A stretch of DNA of 64,000 nucleotides from Rhizobium lentis (GTDB lineage: Bacteria; Pseudomonadota; Alphaproteobacteria; Rhizobiales; Rhizobiaceae). The notes below the pieces were generated by a model. It did no database searches, was not told where the DNA came from, and saw only the letters and a program-made list of their open reading frames with translations. This document shows positions 9,745-18,315 of this stretch, piece by piece (position 1 is the first letter of the stretch; every line of letters starts with the position of its first letter). The position numbers and the translations under genes were made by a program. Where the stretch lies: positions 1-64,000 of the forward strand of contig NZ_JACHBD010000009.1 in assembly GCF_014200175.1 (NCBI RefSeq), given 5' to 3'.

Positions 9745-11192
9745 CTTCCGGCGAAAATCGCTCCAAGATTCAAAGCACGCTGCCCGATCTCTCCGGCGAG
9801 TGGAGCATGAAAATCCACTGGCAACGTGGCGAAGCAACCGGCACTGTCATCGCTTCAGCCAGTATAAGGCATAGTCCGGCGGGAGTGGCGCTAATTGTGC
9901 GCTCTCCAGGTTCCAATTCGCACACTGTCCTGTCTCAAGCCGGGTACGATGCGTCCGGCCTTCCAGTTTTGCACTATATATACGAGGTCGAACCCAAAGC
10001 GATTGGATCCGATGCTAAGGGCACCTACAAGGGGGCAGCAATTCTCCGCTTCTACGATAATGACGAAGAACTAAGCGGCAACTATTGGACCGACCAGCTG
10101 ACAAAAGGTCACTTCCAACTCAACCGGAAGCCACCTGGAACTCAAGGCGTGACCGAAAAAATCGATGTTTTATTAGTTACGGCGATTCCCTTGGAGTATG
10201 AAGCCGCAAAAGTGGCCTTCTCAGAAACGTCTCCGGGCAACGGAGTGCTAAGCTGGGAAGAGCGAAATGACGTTAGCGCGCCTTATACGGTCGGCAACTA
10301 CGTTAGAGGCGAAAAGGAGTTATTTCGACTCGCGCTCGCCAAGCCAGATCGCATGGGTTCAATTGAAACAGGCAGGTTGGCAGCCGCCTTGATCGAGCGC
10401 CTTTCGCCGCAGTGTCTAGTCATGTGCGGTGTCTGCGCAGGTAATCCTGGAGAAGTCGCGCTGGGAGACCTTGTTATATCTGAATTGGCGTACCAGCACG
10501 ATGAGGGCAAGCGGGAGACCAACAGCTTTGTCGCTGATCACCGCCAGTTCCCTGTGTCTGTTGCGTGGAAGCGAGCCGCTGAAGATCTTAAGGCAGAGGA
10601 TTTGCCTAGCTACGGCCCGCCGTCTGATCGTGACGCCCGATTTTGGTTGCTTGAGCGACTCCTCGCAGGCGACGATCCAAGGAATCATCCGGCCCATAAT
10701 CGATACTTTAAGGACGGTGATTGGAAGAGGCTAATTGAGACCCTTGAAAAGCAAGGATTTGTCGAGCTCGTCGATGGAGTTCTCGAGCTCACCGCGCTCG
10801 GCAAGGAGGATGTCCAGCGATCAACTTACCTAGACACCGAACCACCAAAAAAACTCCCAATCGCACTGAAGGTGGGACCTATCGCTAGCGGCAACATGGT
10901 CGTGAAGGATGGTGTCACGTGGGAGCAATTAAAGCAGTTAGGAGTTCGCAGTGTCGTGGGGCTTGAGATGGAGGCCGCCACGATCGCCGCGGTTGCGCGG
11001 TCGAGTGGGGTTCCCGATTGGCTGGTGATCAAAGGCGTGATGGATCACGCAGATCCTCGGAAGAGCGACCGATACAAACCGTTTGCCGCCCGCGCCTCCG
11101 CTGAGGCGCTAAGATTGTTTCTGGATCGAAATTTCACAACATATCATCGTGACGGACAGCCCGTTCCAGCTGAGGTCGGAACGCGGACCTAA
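9741..11192 (+). CDS. Cap15-like beta-barrel fused to nucleoside phosphorylase-family effector
   Basis: 483 residues. Residues 17-133 match the pattern of the Cap15/S-2TMbeta cyclic-dinucleotide-binding barrel: LSGEWSMKI, alternating Ser/Ala strands, LHYIYEVEP, GTYKGAAILRF, and LSGNYWTDQLTKGHFQL. Residues 143-470 form a PNP/MTAN-type nucleoside phosphorylase domain (VDVLLVTAIPLEYEA at its start, VMCGVCAGNP, GLEMEAATIAAVA with the ribose-binding Glu, GVMDHAD). A winged-helix-like insertion sits around 310-355. Cap15 normally carries membrane helices; here a nucleosidase-like effector replaces them. I infer an abortive-infection effector that degrades a nucleoside or nucleotide pool when the barrel binds a signal. 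ATGA overlap couples it to the DAC-like gene. Confidence 0.75.
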   Translation: MTSGENRSKIQSTLPDLSGEWSMKIHWQRGEATGTVIASASIRHSPAGVALIVRSPGSNSHTVLSQAGYDASGLPVLHYIYEVEPKAIGSDAKGTYKGAAILRFYDNDEELSGNYWTDQLTKGHFQLNRKPPGTQGVTEKIDVLLVTAIPLEYEAAKVAFSETSPGNGVLSWEERNDVSAPYTVGNYVRGEKELFRLALAKPDRMGSIETGRLAAALIERLSPQCLVMCGVCAGNPGEVALGDLVISELAYQHDEGKRETNSFVADHRQFPVSVAWKRAAEDLKAEDLPSYGPPSDRDARFWLLERLLAGDDPRNHPAHNRYFKDGDWKRLIETLEKQGFVELVDGVLELTALGKEDVQRSTYLDTEPPKKLPIALKVGPIASGNMVVKDGVTWEQLKQLGVRSVVGLEMEAATIAAVARSSGVPDWLVIKGVMDHADPRKSDRYKPFAARASAEALRLFLDRNFTTYHRDGQPVPAEVGTRT

Positions 11193-11228
11193 AGTGGAAG
11201 TAATCACATGTCGACGGTGTTATCGCAC

Positions 11229-12191
11229 TTAAGTGAATTCTGGCGCCTCAGGCCGATGATCGAGAAACTCTATCAACCTGGGCGAAGCCGCGATATCTTG
11301 GTAGGAAGCGTCGGCAAGCGCGAGCAACGTTTCTCGACGATTCTCATTCGCGATGTCCAGTCCGAGGTCTGAAGACTGCTCAGTAGACGGTTCCCGATCG
11401 ATCCGAAAATATCGATCACCTAATTGGTGCCCTATCATAAAGGTAACCAGTTGCTGCTGTGTCGTCATGACAGTCGAGAGCAAGCGGTCGTTTTTTAACC
11501 AGTCCAAGGCTCCGAGGTCGCGACCTATCGAATTCGGAAGCGAAAATTTCATCGACGTGGTGCCTATGCTGAGGACATGGACATTCTCGATGTTCTGCCC
11601 GCAAAACTGCATCGCTTCGTGAACCGCGCATAGATCGGGGGCGTTCGCCATTAGCCCTCCATCGACGTAGTTCGAATTTCCGATCCTTGCCATAGGAAAA
11701 AACGTAGGAGCAGCCGATGTTGCCATCGCGACATCCGCTGCCAATAGATGTTTGTCTTGGACGAGCCGCGAATTGTGCGGTGTCTTGAACATCTGAACCT
11801 GACCTTTGCTCATGTTTACGGCTGGGACAAGTAGTCTCGTCCTTGCATCGCCAAGCAATGCATCGCGGCCAATCACATCATCGATTGCAGAACGCAATTC
11901 GGCATTCTTGTACTTGGGTCCAGTCCTCAATTTCGACAGCAGTCTCAGCGCCCTGGATTCGCTCCTGGGAAAGATTTTTTCACCGCGTTCGAGGAAGACA
12001 CGTTCGATATGGTCTGCTCGCTTACCAAGCGCCAAGCCAATGGCGATGATGCCCCCAATCGATGTGCCCGCGATCATGTCGAAGCAGTCCCCGATCGGCC
12101 TGCCAGCTTGCTGTTCCAAATGTCTGAGAATCGCGACACTATACAACCCGCGATATCCGCCGCCGCTGAGGGATAGGATTCTGAAGGCCAC
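11229..12191 (-). CDS. capV: CBASS patatin-like phospholipase effector (CapV)
   Basis: 320 residues with the complete patatin catalytic set: oxyanion loop GGGYRG at 10-15, nucleophile Ser44 in GTSIGG, and Asp177 in VDGGLMANAP. CapV proteins are activated by the cyclic nucleotide made by the neighbouring CD-NTase and degrade inner-membrane phospholipids, killing the infected cell. The gene is transcribed divergently from the CD-NTase across about 120 bases, rather than in the usual co-directional order. It converges with the barrel-phosphorylase gene, ending 37 bases from its stop. No signal peptide or membrane segment is seen, consistent with a cytosolic enzyme acting on the membrane. Confidence 0.92.
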   Translation of the reverse strand: MAFRILSLSGGGYRGLYSVAILRHLEQQAGRPIGDCFDMIAGTSIGGIIAIGLALGKRADHIERVFLERGEKIFPRSESRALRLLSKLRTGPKYKNAELRSAIDDVIGRDALLGDARTRLLVPAVNMSKGQVQMFKTPHNSRLVQDKHLLAADVAMATSAAPTFFPMARIGNSNYVDGGLMANAPDLCAVHEAMQFCGQNIENVHVLSIGTTSMKFSLPNSIGRDLGALDWLKNDRLLSTVMTTQQQLVTFMIGHQLGDRYFRIDREPSTEQSSDLGLDIANENRRETLLALADASYQDIAASPRLIEFLDHRPEAPEFT

Positions 12192-12309
12192 GTTTGATTT
12201 CCCTTCCGGTTTACACTAGATGATGTGTGTATATTGCTTATTTAACGAGTAACAGTACTATTGGTAGTTATTCCGAATCGAAGTGCCCGATCACCAGGAC
12301 AGGGAATTT
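12192..12309. promoter_or_regulatory. Divergent promoter region between capV and the CD-NTase gene
   Basis: This 118-bp AT-rich gap must hold both CBASS promoters. An AGGGA at 12301-12305 precedes the ATG at 12310 and favours it over the upstream GTG at 12283. No clear operator repeat was seen. Confidence 0.5.
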
Positions 12310-13446
12310 ATGGCCAACGTATCAAAGCTGCTCTACACTACGGTTGCAAACGAATGTTTCCTTTTGGGGATCGATCCGGAAGATGAAGCCAAGAAGGCTC
12401 TACTGCAAGCCAGAACTAAAATCCGGCAACGGCTAAGGGAGGCGTTCGCAGAACGAAGCCACGATCTCTTCGGCAGGGCGATCACGCCTCGTTTTTTCAC
12501 GCAGGGAAGCCATTCCTACAAGACGCTGAATGACCCTGCCTGGCCACCAGAACAACAGATGGATCTGGATGACGGGTGCTACTTGCCAATGTCGTTCGTA
12601 AAGGGCGCACGTCCCTCTCAAGCCTCTGCGCTGTTTTTTGAGTTTGTTGACCGCGTCCTTCGCGAGATGGCCACGGAAGAGGGCTGGGAGTACAAAGAGA
12701 AAGACACGTGCTGCCGTCTTGTCATCAGCCGCAACGCCCATATCGACGTGCCGCTTTACGCGATTCCGGATGCCGAATTCGTAGTGCTGGAAAAAGCGAT
12801 GGATAGCCGTCACACCGCTTTCTCGGATCGCGCACGGCCAGATACCTGGGAAGCACTGCCCTCAGATTGCGTATTGCTAGCTCATCGGAAGGAAGACTGG
12901 AAAGTTTCTGACCCCAGGAAGATCAAGACCTGGTTTCTGGGTGCGGTGGACATTTACGGGGAAAAGCTTCGGCGTGTTTGCCGTTACCTCAAAGCTTGGC
13001 GCGATCACCACAACGCAGAACTTAATGAAGTGTCGTCCATATTGCTCATGATCTGCGCGTGGCAAGCGTTCGAAGCAACTCGGCGAGCGTTTATACCTGA
13101 CCGTGAAGATGAAGCCTTGTTGACGGTGCTGGAAAAGCTCCCAGCCTATCTAGAGGGGAAGGTTGCGAATCCTACTGATCCGGATGAAGACGTAAATCGA
13201 ATTTCTTCCGACGGCCGCAAGGTTGCGGTGCAGTGCGCGAAGGATTTCGCCGCTCAGCTTCGCAAGACAATCTTCAGCGTGACCGAAGAGAACGAAGCGG
13301 TTACTGCCATGCAGACATCACTCGGGAAACGTGTCCCATCACGTCCCGATTTGGTTAGCATTGCCGAAACTGCGAAGGTTACCATCCTGTCGCAACCTCA
13401 AAAGGTAGTGGCAGCGCCTGTGGTCGGAAGATCGCAGAGTGGATGA
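12310..13446 (+). CDS. CD-NTase (DncV-like cyclic-oligonucleotide synthase) of type II CBASS
   Basis: 378 residues from the ATG at 12310. It has the nucleotidyltransferase core of the cGAS/DncV family: GSHSYKTLN at 66-74, metal-binding DLDDG at 85-89, and a third acidic residue in HIDVPLYAIP near 146. The DLDDG spacing and overall length resemble clade A enzymes such as DncV, which make 3'3'-cGAMP; the actual product cannot be read from sequence. It senses infection and synthesises the messenger that activates CapV and perhaps the nearby barrel-phosphorylase. Its last 8 bases overlap the Cap2 start, so cdn, cap2 and cap3 form one translationally coupled operon. Confidence 0.93.
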   Translation: MANVSKLLYTTVANECFLLGIDPEDEAKKALLQARTKIRQRLREAFAERSHDLFGRAITPRFFTQGSHSYKTLNDPAWPPEQQMDLDDGCYLPMSFVKGARPSQASALFFEFVDRVLREMATEEGWEYKEKDTCCRLVISRNAHIDVPLYAIPDAEFVVLEKAMDSRHTAFSDRARPDTWEALPSDCVLLAHRKEDWKVSDPRKIKTWFLGAVDIYGEKLRRVCRYLKAWRDHHNAELNEVSSILLMICAWQAFEATRRAFIPDREDEALLTVLEKLPAYLEGKVANPTDPDEDVNRISSDGRKVAVQCAKDFAAQLRKTIFSVTEENEAVTAMQTSLGKRVPSRPDLVSIAETAKVTILSQPQKVVAAPVVGRSQSG

Positions 13447-15121
13447 ACACAATATTGGTTCCCTTCGTCAGGTGCACGACGCCTTAACCGAGCGGGGTTT
13501 CGAGCGCCTCTGGGGAATGGAACGGGTAGTCTATAGAGGCCTGCTTGATCCTACCGGCCTAAGGGTCCCTATCCGCGTCGATGTGACCGACATCGATTTC
13601 GTGCGCCCTCCGCGAATATTCGTCGAAGAAGGTTATGACGTAAAAGGGCGGCGTCTGCCGCACCTGCTCGGAGAGTCACGCTCGTTCTGCTACTATGCTA
13701 ACGGCGTGGTGGTTCTGGATAGATACAATCCCGGCGGCACCATATTGCAATGTTTGGAGCAGGCAGACAGCGTTATTCGAGATGCCGTCCGCGGGCGGTC
13801 TGACGCAGACTTCGCTGACGAATTCAATAACTACTGGGCCTCGTCCTTTCTATTCGTGGACCTTCCGCCCGATTTCTCTGGAAAGGCCAAAATCAGATTT
13901 CTCGACATCGATCGGCGGGAAGAACGATCGCCTGTGCTTTGCCTCGATGATTCGTGGTTGGCCGATGTTCACCGAGCCAGCGGCAAGAAACTGCCAGAGG
14001 GCGAGGATTGCTTCGTAGTTTCGACCGGAGTGGCCTTGTCGCTTAACCCCAACGACCAGTGGCCACCAAACAACCTTCATGAGTTAAACCGATGGCTGCG
14101 ATGGGTGGACCCGAATTTACCGGGATACCTTGAGCGATCGTTCGCATCTGGGCACGCATTGACTCGATGGGTAGCGATACGAGCCGCAAACGGAACTTAC
14201 GTGTACAGCGCGACATTGCCGCCTGTGCTGCAAAAGGATGAGTTTCGGAAGTCGCGGCAGTCGAACCTACCAGTCATGCTCAATCGGTTTTCGAGCAAGG
14301 TCGAAATCAGTCGAGCAAATGGGGTACCAGCGGATACGGACTACATCTTCAGCCGAAACATGGGAAAAATGATCAATTTAGCTGGAAAACGTATTCTACT
14401 TGTGGGAGTTGGCACGATCGGAAGCTTTCTTGCCCAACAGCTCGCGCAATCTGGCGCGGGTACGGGCGGAGGCCAGTTGGCGCTTCTCGACACCGATGTT
14501 CTTCGTACTGCCAATCTGGGACGTCACCTGCTCGGCATCCCTTACATCGATCGCAACAAGGCCGAAGCCTGCGCCGAGTTCTTGAAGCAACAGTTGCCGA
14601 TGCTCGATGTGGTCCACCGTCCCGGCGACGCTTTGGATCTAGCTGCCGGCGAAAGGTTGCCTTACGATCTGGTAATCGATGCAACGGGAGAGGAGGCGCT
14701 ATCGCTTGCGCTCAACGAACGTGCCGTTCGTTCTAATGGCTTGTGGCCCCCGATATTATTCGGATATCTGATAGGAAACGGCGCGATGGCTCAAGCGCTG
14801 ATGACCAGCGATCGGAATCATGCGTGTCTGAAGTGCCTGAAGCCGCAATTGTCCGGAGAGCCGCGCTTCCGCTCTCTCCGGCCGGATGTCGAGGTCATCA
14901 AAGTTTCGAATATGCAGTGCGCTGACCCGCTTCATATCCCGTACCCGGTCACCAGATCAGTAACGGCGGCCTCACTGATCTGCGAGATGGCACTTGCCTG
15001 GGCGGGAGGAGATGTCGGTCACCGCTTCCGTTCGCACCTGTTTGACCAAGCACGTGCGTTCTCCGTCAAAGACGGCAGCCCCACGCCATCGCGAGATTGC
15101 CCAGCATGCCAGACGATTTGA
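13439..15121 (+). CDS. cap2: CBASS Cap2: E2-E1 ubiquitin-transfer-like fusion
   Basis: 560 residues from a GTG start. The N-terminal 170 residues are an E2-like domain with a candidate catalytic Cys84 (RSFCYYANGVV). Residues about 320-530 are a ThiF/E1-type adenylation domain with the nucleotide loop GVGTIG, acidic strand LLDTD, and Cys-rich segments (HACLKCLK, DCPACQTI) that may supply the E1 cysteine or bind zinc. In type II CBASS, Cap2 conjugates the C-terminus of the CD-NTase to a target and primes the cyclase. The gene overlaps the CD-NTase by 8 bases and Cap3 by 25 bases, consistent with a complete type II operon. Confidence 0.92.
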   Translation: MDEHNIGSLRQVHDALTERGFERLWGMERVVYRGLLDPTGLRVPIRVDVTDIDFVRPPRIFVEEGYDVKGRRLPHLLGESRSFCYYANGVVVLDRYNPGGTILQCLEQADSVIRDAVRGRSDADFADEFNNYWASSFLFVDLPPDFSGKAKIRFLDIDRREERSPVLCLDDSWLADVHRASGKKLPEGEDCFVVSTGVALSLNPNDQWPPNNLHELNRWLRWVDPNLPGYLERSFASGHALTRWVAIRAANGTYVYSATLPPVLQKDEFRKSRQSNLPVMLNRFSSKVEISRANGVPADTDYIFSRNMGKMINLAGKRILLVGVGTIGSFLAQQLAQSGAGTGGGQLALLDTDVLRTANLGRHLLGIPYIDRNKAEACAEFLKQQLPMLDVVHRPGDALDLAAGERLPYDLVIDATGEEALSLALNERAVRSNGLWPPILFGYLIGNGAMAQALMTSDRNHACLKCLKPQLSGEPRFRSLRPDVEVIKVSNMQCADPLHIPYPVTRSVTAASLICEMALAWAGGDVGHRFRSHLFDQARAFSVKDGSPTPSRDCPACQTI

Positions 15122-15582
15122 TTTTCCGCATCTCCGGTGATGCATTCGTCCTGCTTCCCGCGAAAGTCTATGACACTATGAATGGCTTCACATTGGGGAC
15201 TCAGGGTGATGCTGAGGCCGGCGGGATACTGATCGGCAGCTATCGTGGCAATCACGTTCAAGTCCGTCAATGCACAGTTCCGCTACGCCGAGACCTTCGC
15301 GAGCGATATCTCTTCGACCGCAAGGATCGCGGTCACCAATTGGCAGCCACGCTCGCGTGGACCAAGAGTTTTGGGACAGAGACGTTCGTCGGTGAGTGGC
15401 ACACTCATCCAGAAGACTTTCCTACTCCCTCGATGATCGATCGCGCGACATGGGGCAAGATCGTCCGACGGCGAGCGTCCCCTATAGTGTTCCTTATCAT
15501 GGGTCGGAAAGGCTTGTGGGCAGGATGTGGGCATCGTGGCGATGTCAAAAACATGAGTTTGGTTTCAGCCGACTCCCCGTGA
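15097..15582 (+). CDS. cap3: CBASS Cap3: JAB/JAMM isopeptidase
   Basis: 161 residues. It is a JAMM metalloprotease with Glu40 (DAEAGGILIG), zinc ligands H102 and H104 (EWHTHPEDF), Ser112 and Asp115 (PSMIDRATW), so all catalytic residues are present. Cap3 removes the CD-NTase from its Cap2-made conjugates and so reverses priming. The ATG at 15097 lies within the cap2 end; an in-frame ATG at 15106 is an alternative start. It is the last gene of the recognisable CBASS operon, and an unknown gene follows 43 bases later on the same strand. Confidence 0.92.
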   Translation: MPSMPDDLIFRISGDAFVLLPAKVYDTMNGFTLGTQGDAEAGGILIGSYRGNHVQVRQCTVPLRRDLRERYLFDRKDRGHQLAATLAWTKSFGTETFVGEWHTHPEDFPTPSMIDRATWGKIVRRRASPIVFLIMGRKGLWAGCGHRGDVKNMSLVSADSP

Positions 15583-15625
15583 CGTTGCACCGCAGCATGG
15601 GCTCATTCGATCCAGCCGGCGCCAA

Positions 15626-16132
15626 GTGCTCGACGAGCCGGAATGGTACGTCCAGATCGACGATCAGTTCGAAGCGGAACTCACACGCATGGGAAACTAC
15701 GACCAGGACGTTACGCCGAAAAGCGAGTACCGACTGAACAGCAGCGGCTTTTTCCTCAAATTAGTCAAGCACTATGCGTCAACCGGCTCTGCCAGCATCA
15801 TAATGAGCTTGGGCCACTTCAACTATCTGCGTGAGCTCGGAATGTTGAAAGGGCCGCGTGGCGGCCTCCGACTGACCTACAGCGGCCTTGGCAACCAGTA
15901 TCTACGAACCGAGGCGTTCGTGGAACTTGTGCGATCGGGGTATGTTAGCACTCGCGGAGCCACGACCGAGCACCTGAAGACCTTGGTAGACGCAACCCTC
16001 CATAGAGGGCGGAGCGTCATTGCTGCTATTCAGGCGGCAGTCGACGAGACGACACAACGCAACTACGACCCTGATCAGCCCGGCTCCCCCGGCTCGAATG
16101 GCAACCGTCGACGGGGCCGTCGACCTCCTTGA
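15626..16132 (+). CDS. Unknown protein encoded directly after cap3
   Basis: 168 residues from a GTG start, with no recognised domain. The first 140 residues look compact and mixed alpha/beta (FFLKLVKHYA, LGHFNYLRELGML, LRLTYSGLGNQYL). The last 25 are a Pro/Gly/Arg-rich tail that is probably disordered and basic. There are no membrane segments, no signal peptide, and no Cys/His cluster. It follows cap3 by 43 bases on the same strand and converges with the caspase-like gene, so it may be a fifth CBASS gene or an unrelated passenger. The start is uncertain: an internal ATG at 15689 is possible and no strong ribosome site precedes the GTG. Confidence 0.5.
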   Translation: MLDEPEWYVQIDDQFEAELTRMGNYDQDVTPKSEYRLNSSGFFLKLVKHYASTGSASIIMSLGHFNYLRELGMLKGPRGGLRLTYSGLGNQYLRTEAFVELVRSGYVSTRGATTEHLKTLVDATLHRGRSVIAAIQAAVDETTQRNYDPDQPGSPGSNGNRRRGRRPP

Positions 16133-16157
16133 TTGAAAAGATCGGCCAGTCGCCGCG

Positions 16158-18302
16158 TTAACCTTCGATCGCTCCTCTAAAATGAACTGTTACGCGCCTT
16201 TTGCGACCGAGCACGTTCTCAGGATCGAAAGCCGCTTCCGCGAACGAATAGCTGGAAAATAGGCTTCCCGACACGAGAGCCTGAGCCGAGCGTTCGACGC
16301 ACTCACAGGCGTCGATAAGCCTTTGGGAATCCATAAACGACAAATGGCCGCGGCTCACGACGCGGCGCCAAAACGGCAGCTGTCCAACAGCAAACAACAT
16401 AGTTGAAGTCAGCCTTGGAGCACCGAGGCTGGCCAATCGGCTGAAGTATTCTCTCGCTACCTCATACTCCGGAAGCGTTGCTGTGGCGAAAACGTCATCC
16501 TCCCTTATCACACGGCCTCGATCTCGCTTTGCAGTTCGAATTTTGGTCTCAGCCCAAAGAACGGACCCGTCCGGCAGCCAGTCATACCAATTCGCGAGAT
16601 TTGCAGGCCAGTCGTGAACCGCATCAAGTTCGTTACTCCTGATCAGAATTGATGTCGCAATCGCGGCCGCGACGGGAGATTCACGCTTTCTCTTAAGCGT
16701 TTTTTCAAGAACCCTTTTATGGACTGCCATGCGGCCTGCACTGCCAAGATCAGCGAGCTCTTCGGTCTGCTGTATATCGAAAAGGCGGCGCCAGACCACA
16801 GTCGGCCGACCGTGGGTTTCGTTTGCGGCGAGCCAGGCGCTCATACTATCAACGACCCACAGACTGCTTGCAGCTTCAAATCCCATTTGAAGCTCGAGAA
16901 GAACCGGCATTGGCAACATGTAATCGCGCGGTAAAGTTATCCCGACCGAGGACCCATTTCGGCCTCTCGCTGACAACCAAATCACTTCGCCGGCGGCCGG
17001 TTGGATGGTGAGTTCAAGCTGCGTTGTCAGGCGGCCGTCCCCATGCTTGGTCTGCGCACTGCGGATGGAGATTGTGTTGGCGCCGATCTTTTCGCCGCTG
17101 TTGAGCTCGGTGAGATGCAGGTTCTGAAGCCAGGGAATCGTAATTGCCTCAGAACCGAAGATTTCGTGCATGACGCCGTAATCGGAAAGATCATTTACAT
17201 CACGCTCACCCGCTCTGGCGGTCTCAATGACGCTTGGCAGCGTCACGTTGAAGCCATGGGATAGTGTATGTGATCGCGTCGCGACCAGATCCGGAAGCGA
17301 TATTTCCGGGGTCGAGCCCCCGGCGGACAGGCCCCCGGTTCCTGGTCTGGGCTTTACCGCGACGACCATTTCACCGTCATATGGATCACCCGTCGGAGAT
17401 ACCGGTTGAAACTTGGCAGCCGTCTGCTGCGCCGGGAGCTCCTTTACCCGTTGCTTGACATGGCTTTCGAGCCGGCCAAACCTCAGCCTAAGCGGATCCG
17501 AAGAATTATCGTAAGGATCGAAGCTCGGAGGTGGTCCCTCCAAAGCTTCGAGAAGCGCCTCGCCGTAGATGGTCCGGGTCGCACCCGCGACCTGGTAGGA
17601 TTGAAACAATTGGCGTGTCGACATGAGGCTGAGCATAGCTTCGGCTGATCGCGTTTGATCCGCATCAGGATCGATAATCTCGCGACCTACAATATGCAGC
17701 CGCTTAGCGATTTCTGGCGCATCCCGGCATGCATCAATCAAAAATAGGCCCCGGTCGATGCCAAGGGTTTTGACCGATCGCAGCAAGTGATCATGAGCGA
17801 TCGCCAGGCTCCCTCGGTTCGGGTGGCTTGGATTGAGAATGTCGCTGGCCAACAGCGCAGGCGACCCAAGGTGCTCGACACCATGTCCAGAGAAGAAGAA
17901 GACAGCGACATTCTCGCCTCCGGCCCGACCCGATTGCAGAATATCGGCGCCCCACGCGTCTATCGCCGCGCGAATGTCATCAAACCGGGCGGTGCGGTAA
18001 TTGCCGCCCGTGAGCGCGTCGACCTCCGCTTTCTCATCGGCCCCAGGTGAGAGACAAAGTCTGCATGACGCCACCTCACATCCGACAATTGAACTCATTT
18101 TTCGAATGGTATCAAAAACATGGGCTGCAGTCCGGGCAGAGGCCGACAGTTGCCCTAAGCCGCCATTGTCGGGCGCCAATGCTTTGGTTCCCCCATCGAG
18201 GTGCGGATACTCGCTGACCCCGACGACCAGAACATGAGCAGTGCCTCCCTTCACATCGGCATCAATCCATCGGCCTACTTCTGTTGCATCCTGAGTCAGC
18301 AT
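16158..18302 (-). CDS. Caspase-like (peptidase C14) protease with long C-terminal region
   Basis: About 714 residues from the ATG at 18302, which has GGGGAG just before it. In-frame starts at 18338 and 18371 would overlap the upstream gene. Residues 22-200 form a caspase fold: strand HVLVVGVSEY, catalytic His in FFFSGHG and catalytic Cys in LIDACRDAP. The remaining 500 residues are not recognised. They contain a beta-rich middle (VTLPS, LTIQPAAGEVIWL) and a helical end that could be a substrate or sensor region. Bacterial caspase-like proteases often act as suicide effectors in immunity. The gene lies 13 bases after an alpha/beta hydrolase gene, so the two form an operon. Confidence 0.85.
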   Translation of the reverse strand: MLTQDATEVGRWIDADVKGGTAHVLVVGVSEYPHLDGGTKALAPDNGGLGQLSASARTAAHVFDTIRKMSSIVGCEVASCRLCLSPGADEKAEVDALTGGNYRTARFDDIRAAIDAWGADILQSGRAGGENVAVFFFSGHGVEHLGSPALLASDILNPSHPNRGSLAIAHDHLLRSVKTLGIDRGLFLIDACRDAPEIAKRLHIVGREIIDPDADQTRSAEAMLSLMSTRQLFQSYQVAGATRTIYGEALLEALEGPPPSFDPYDNSSDPLRLRFGRLESHVKQRVKELPAQQTAAKFQPVSPTGDPYDGEMVVAVKPRPGTGGLSAGGSTPEISLPDLVATRSHTLSHGFNVTLPSVIETARAGERDVNDLSDYGVMHEIFGSEAITIPWLQNLHLTELNSGEKIGANTISIRSAQTKHGDGRLTTQLELTIQPAAGEVIWLSARGRNGSSVGITLPRDYMLPMPVLLELQMGFEAASSLWVVDSMSAWLAANETHGRPTVVWRRLFDIQQTEELADLGSAGRMAVHKRVLEKTLKRKRESPVAAAIATSILIRSNELDAVHDWPANLANWYDWLPDGSVLWAETKIRTAKRDRGRVIREDDVFATATLPEYEVAREYFSRLASLGAPRLTSTMLFAVGQLPFWRRVVSRGHLSFMDSQRLIDACECVERSAQALVSGSLFSSYSFAEAAFDPENVLGRKRRVTVHFRGAIEG

Positions 18303-18315
18303 CCCCTCTCCCCAG

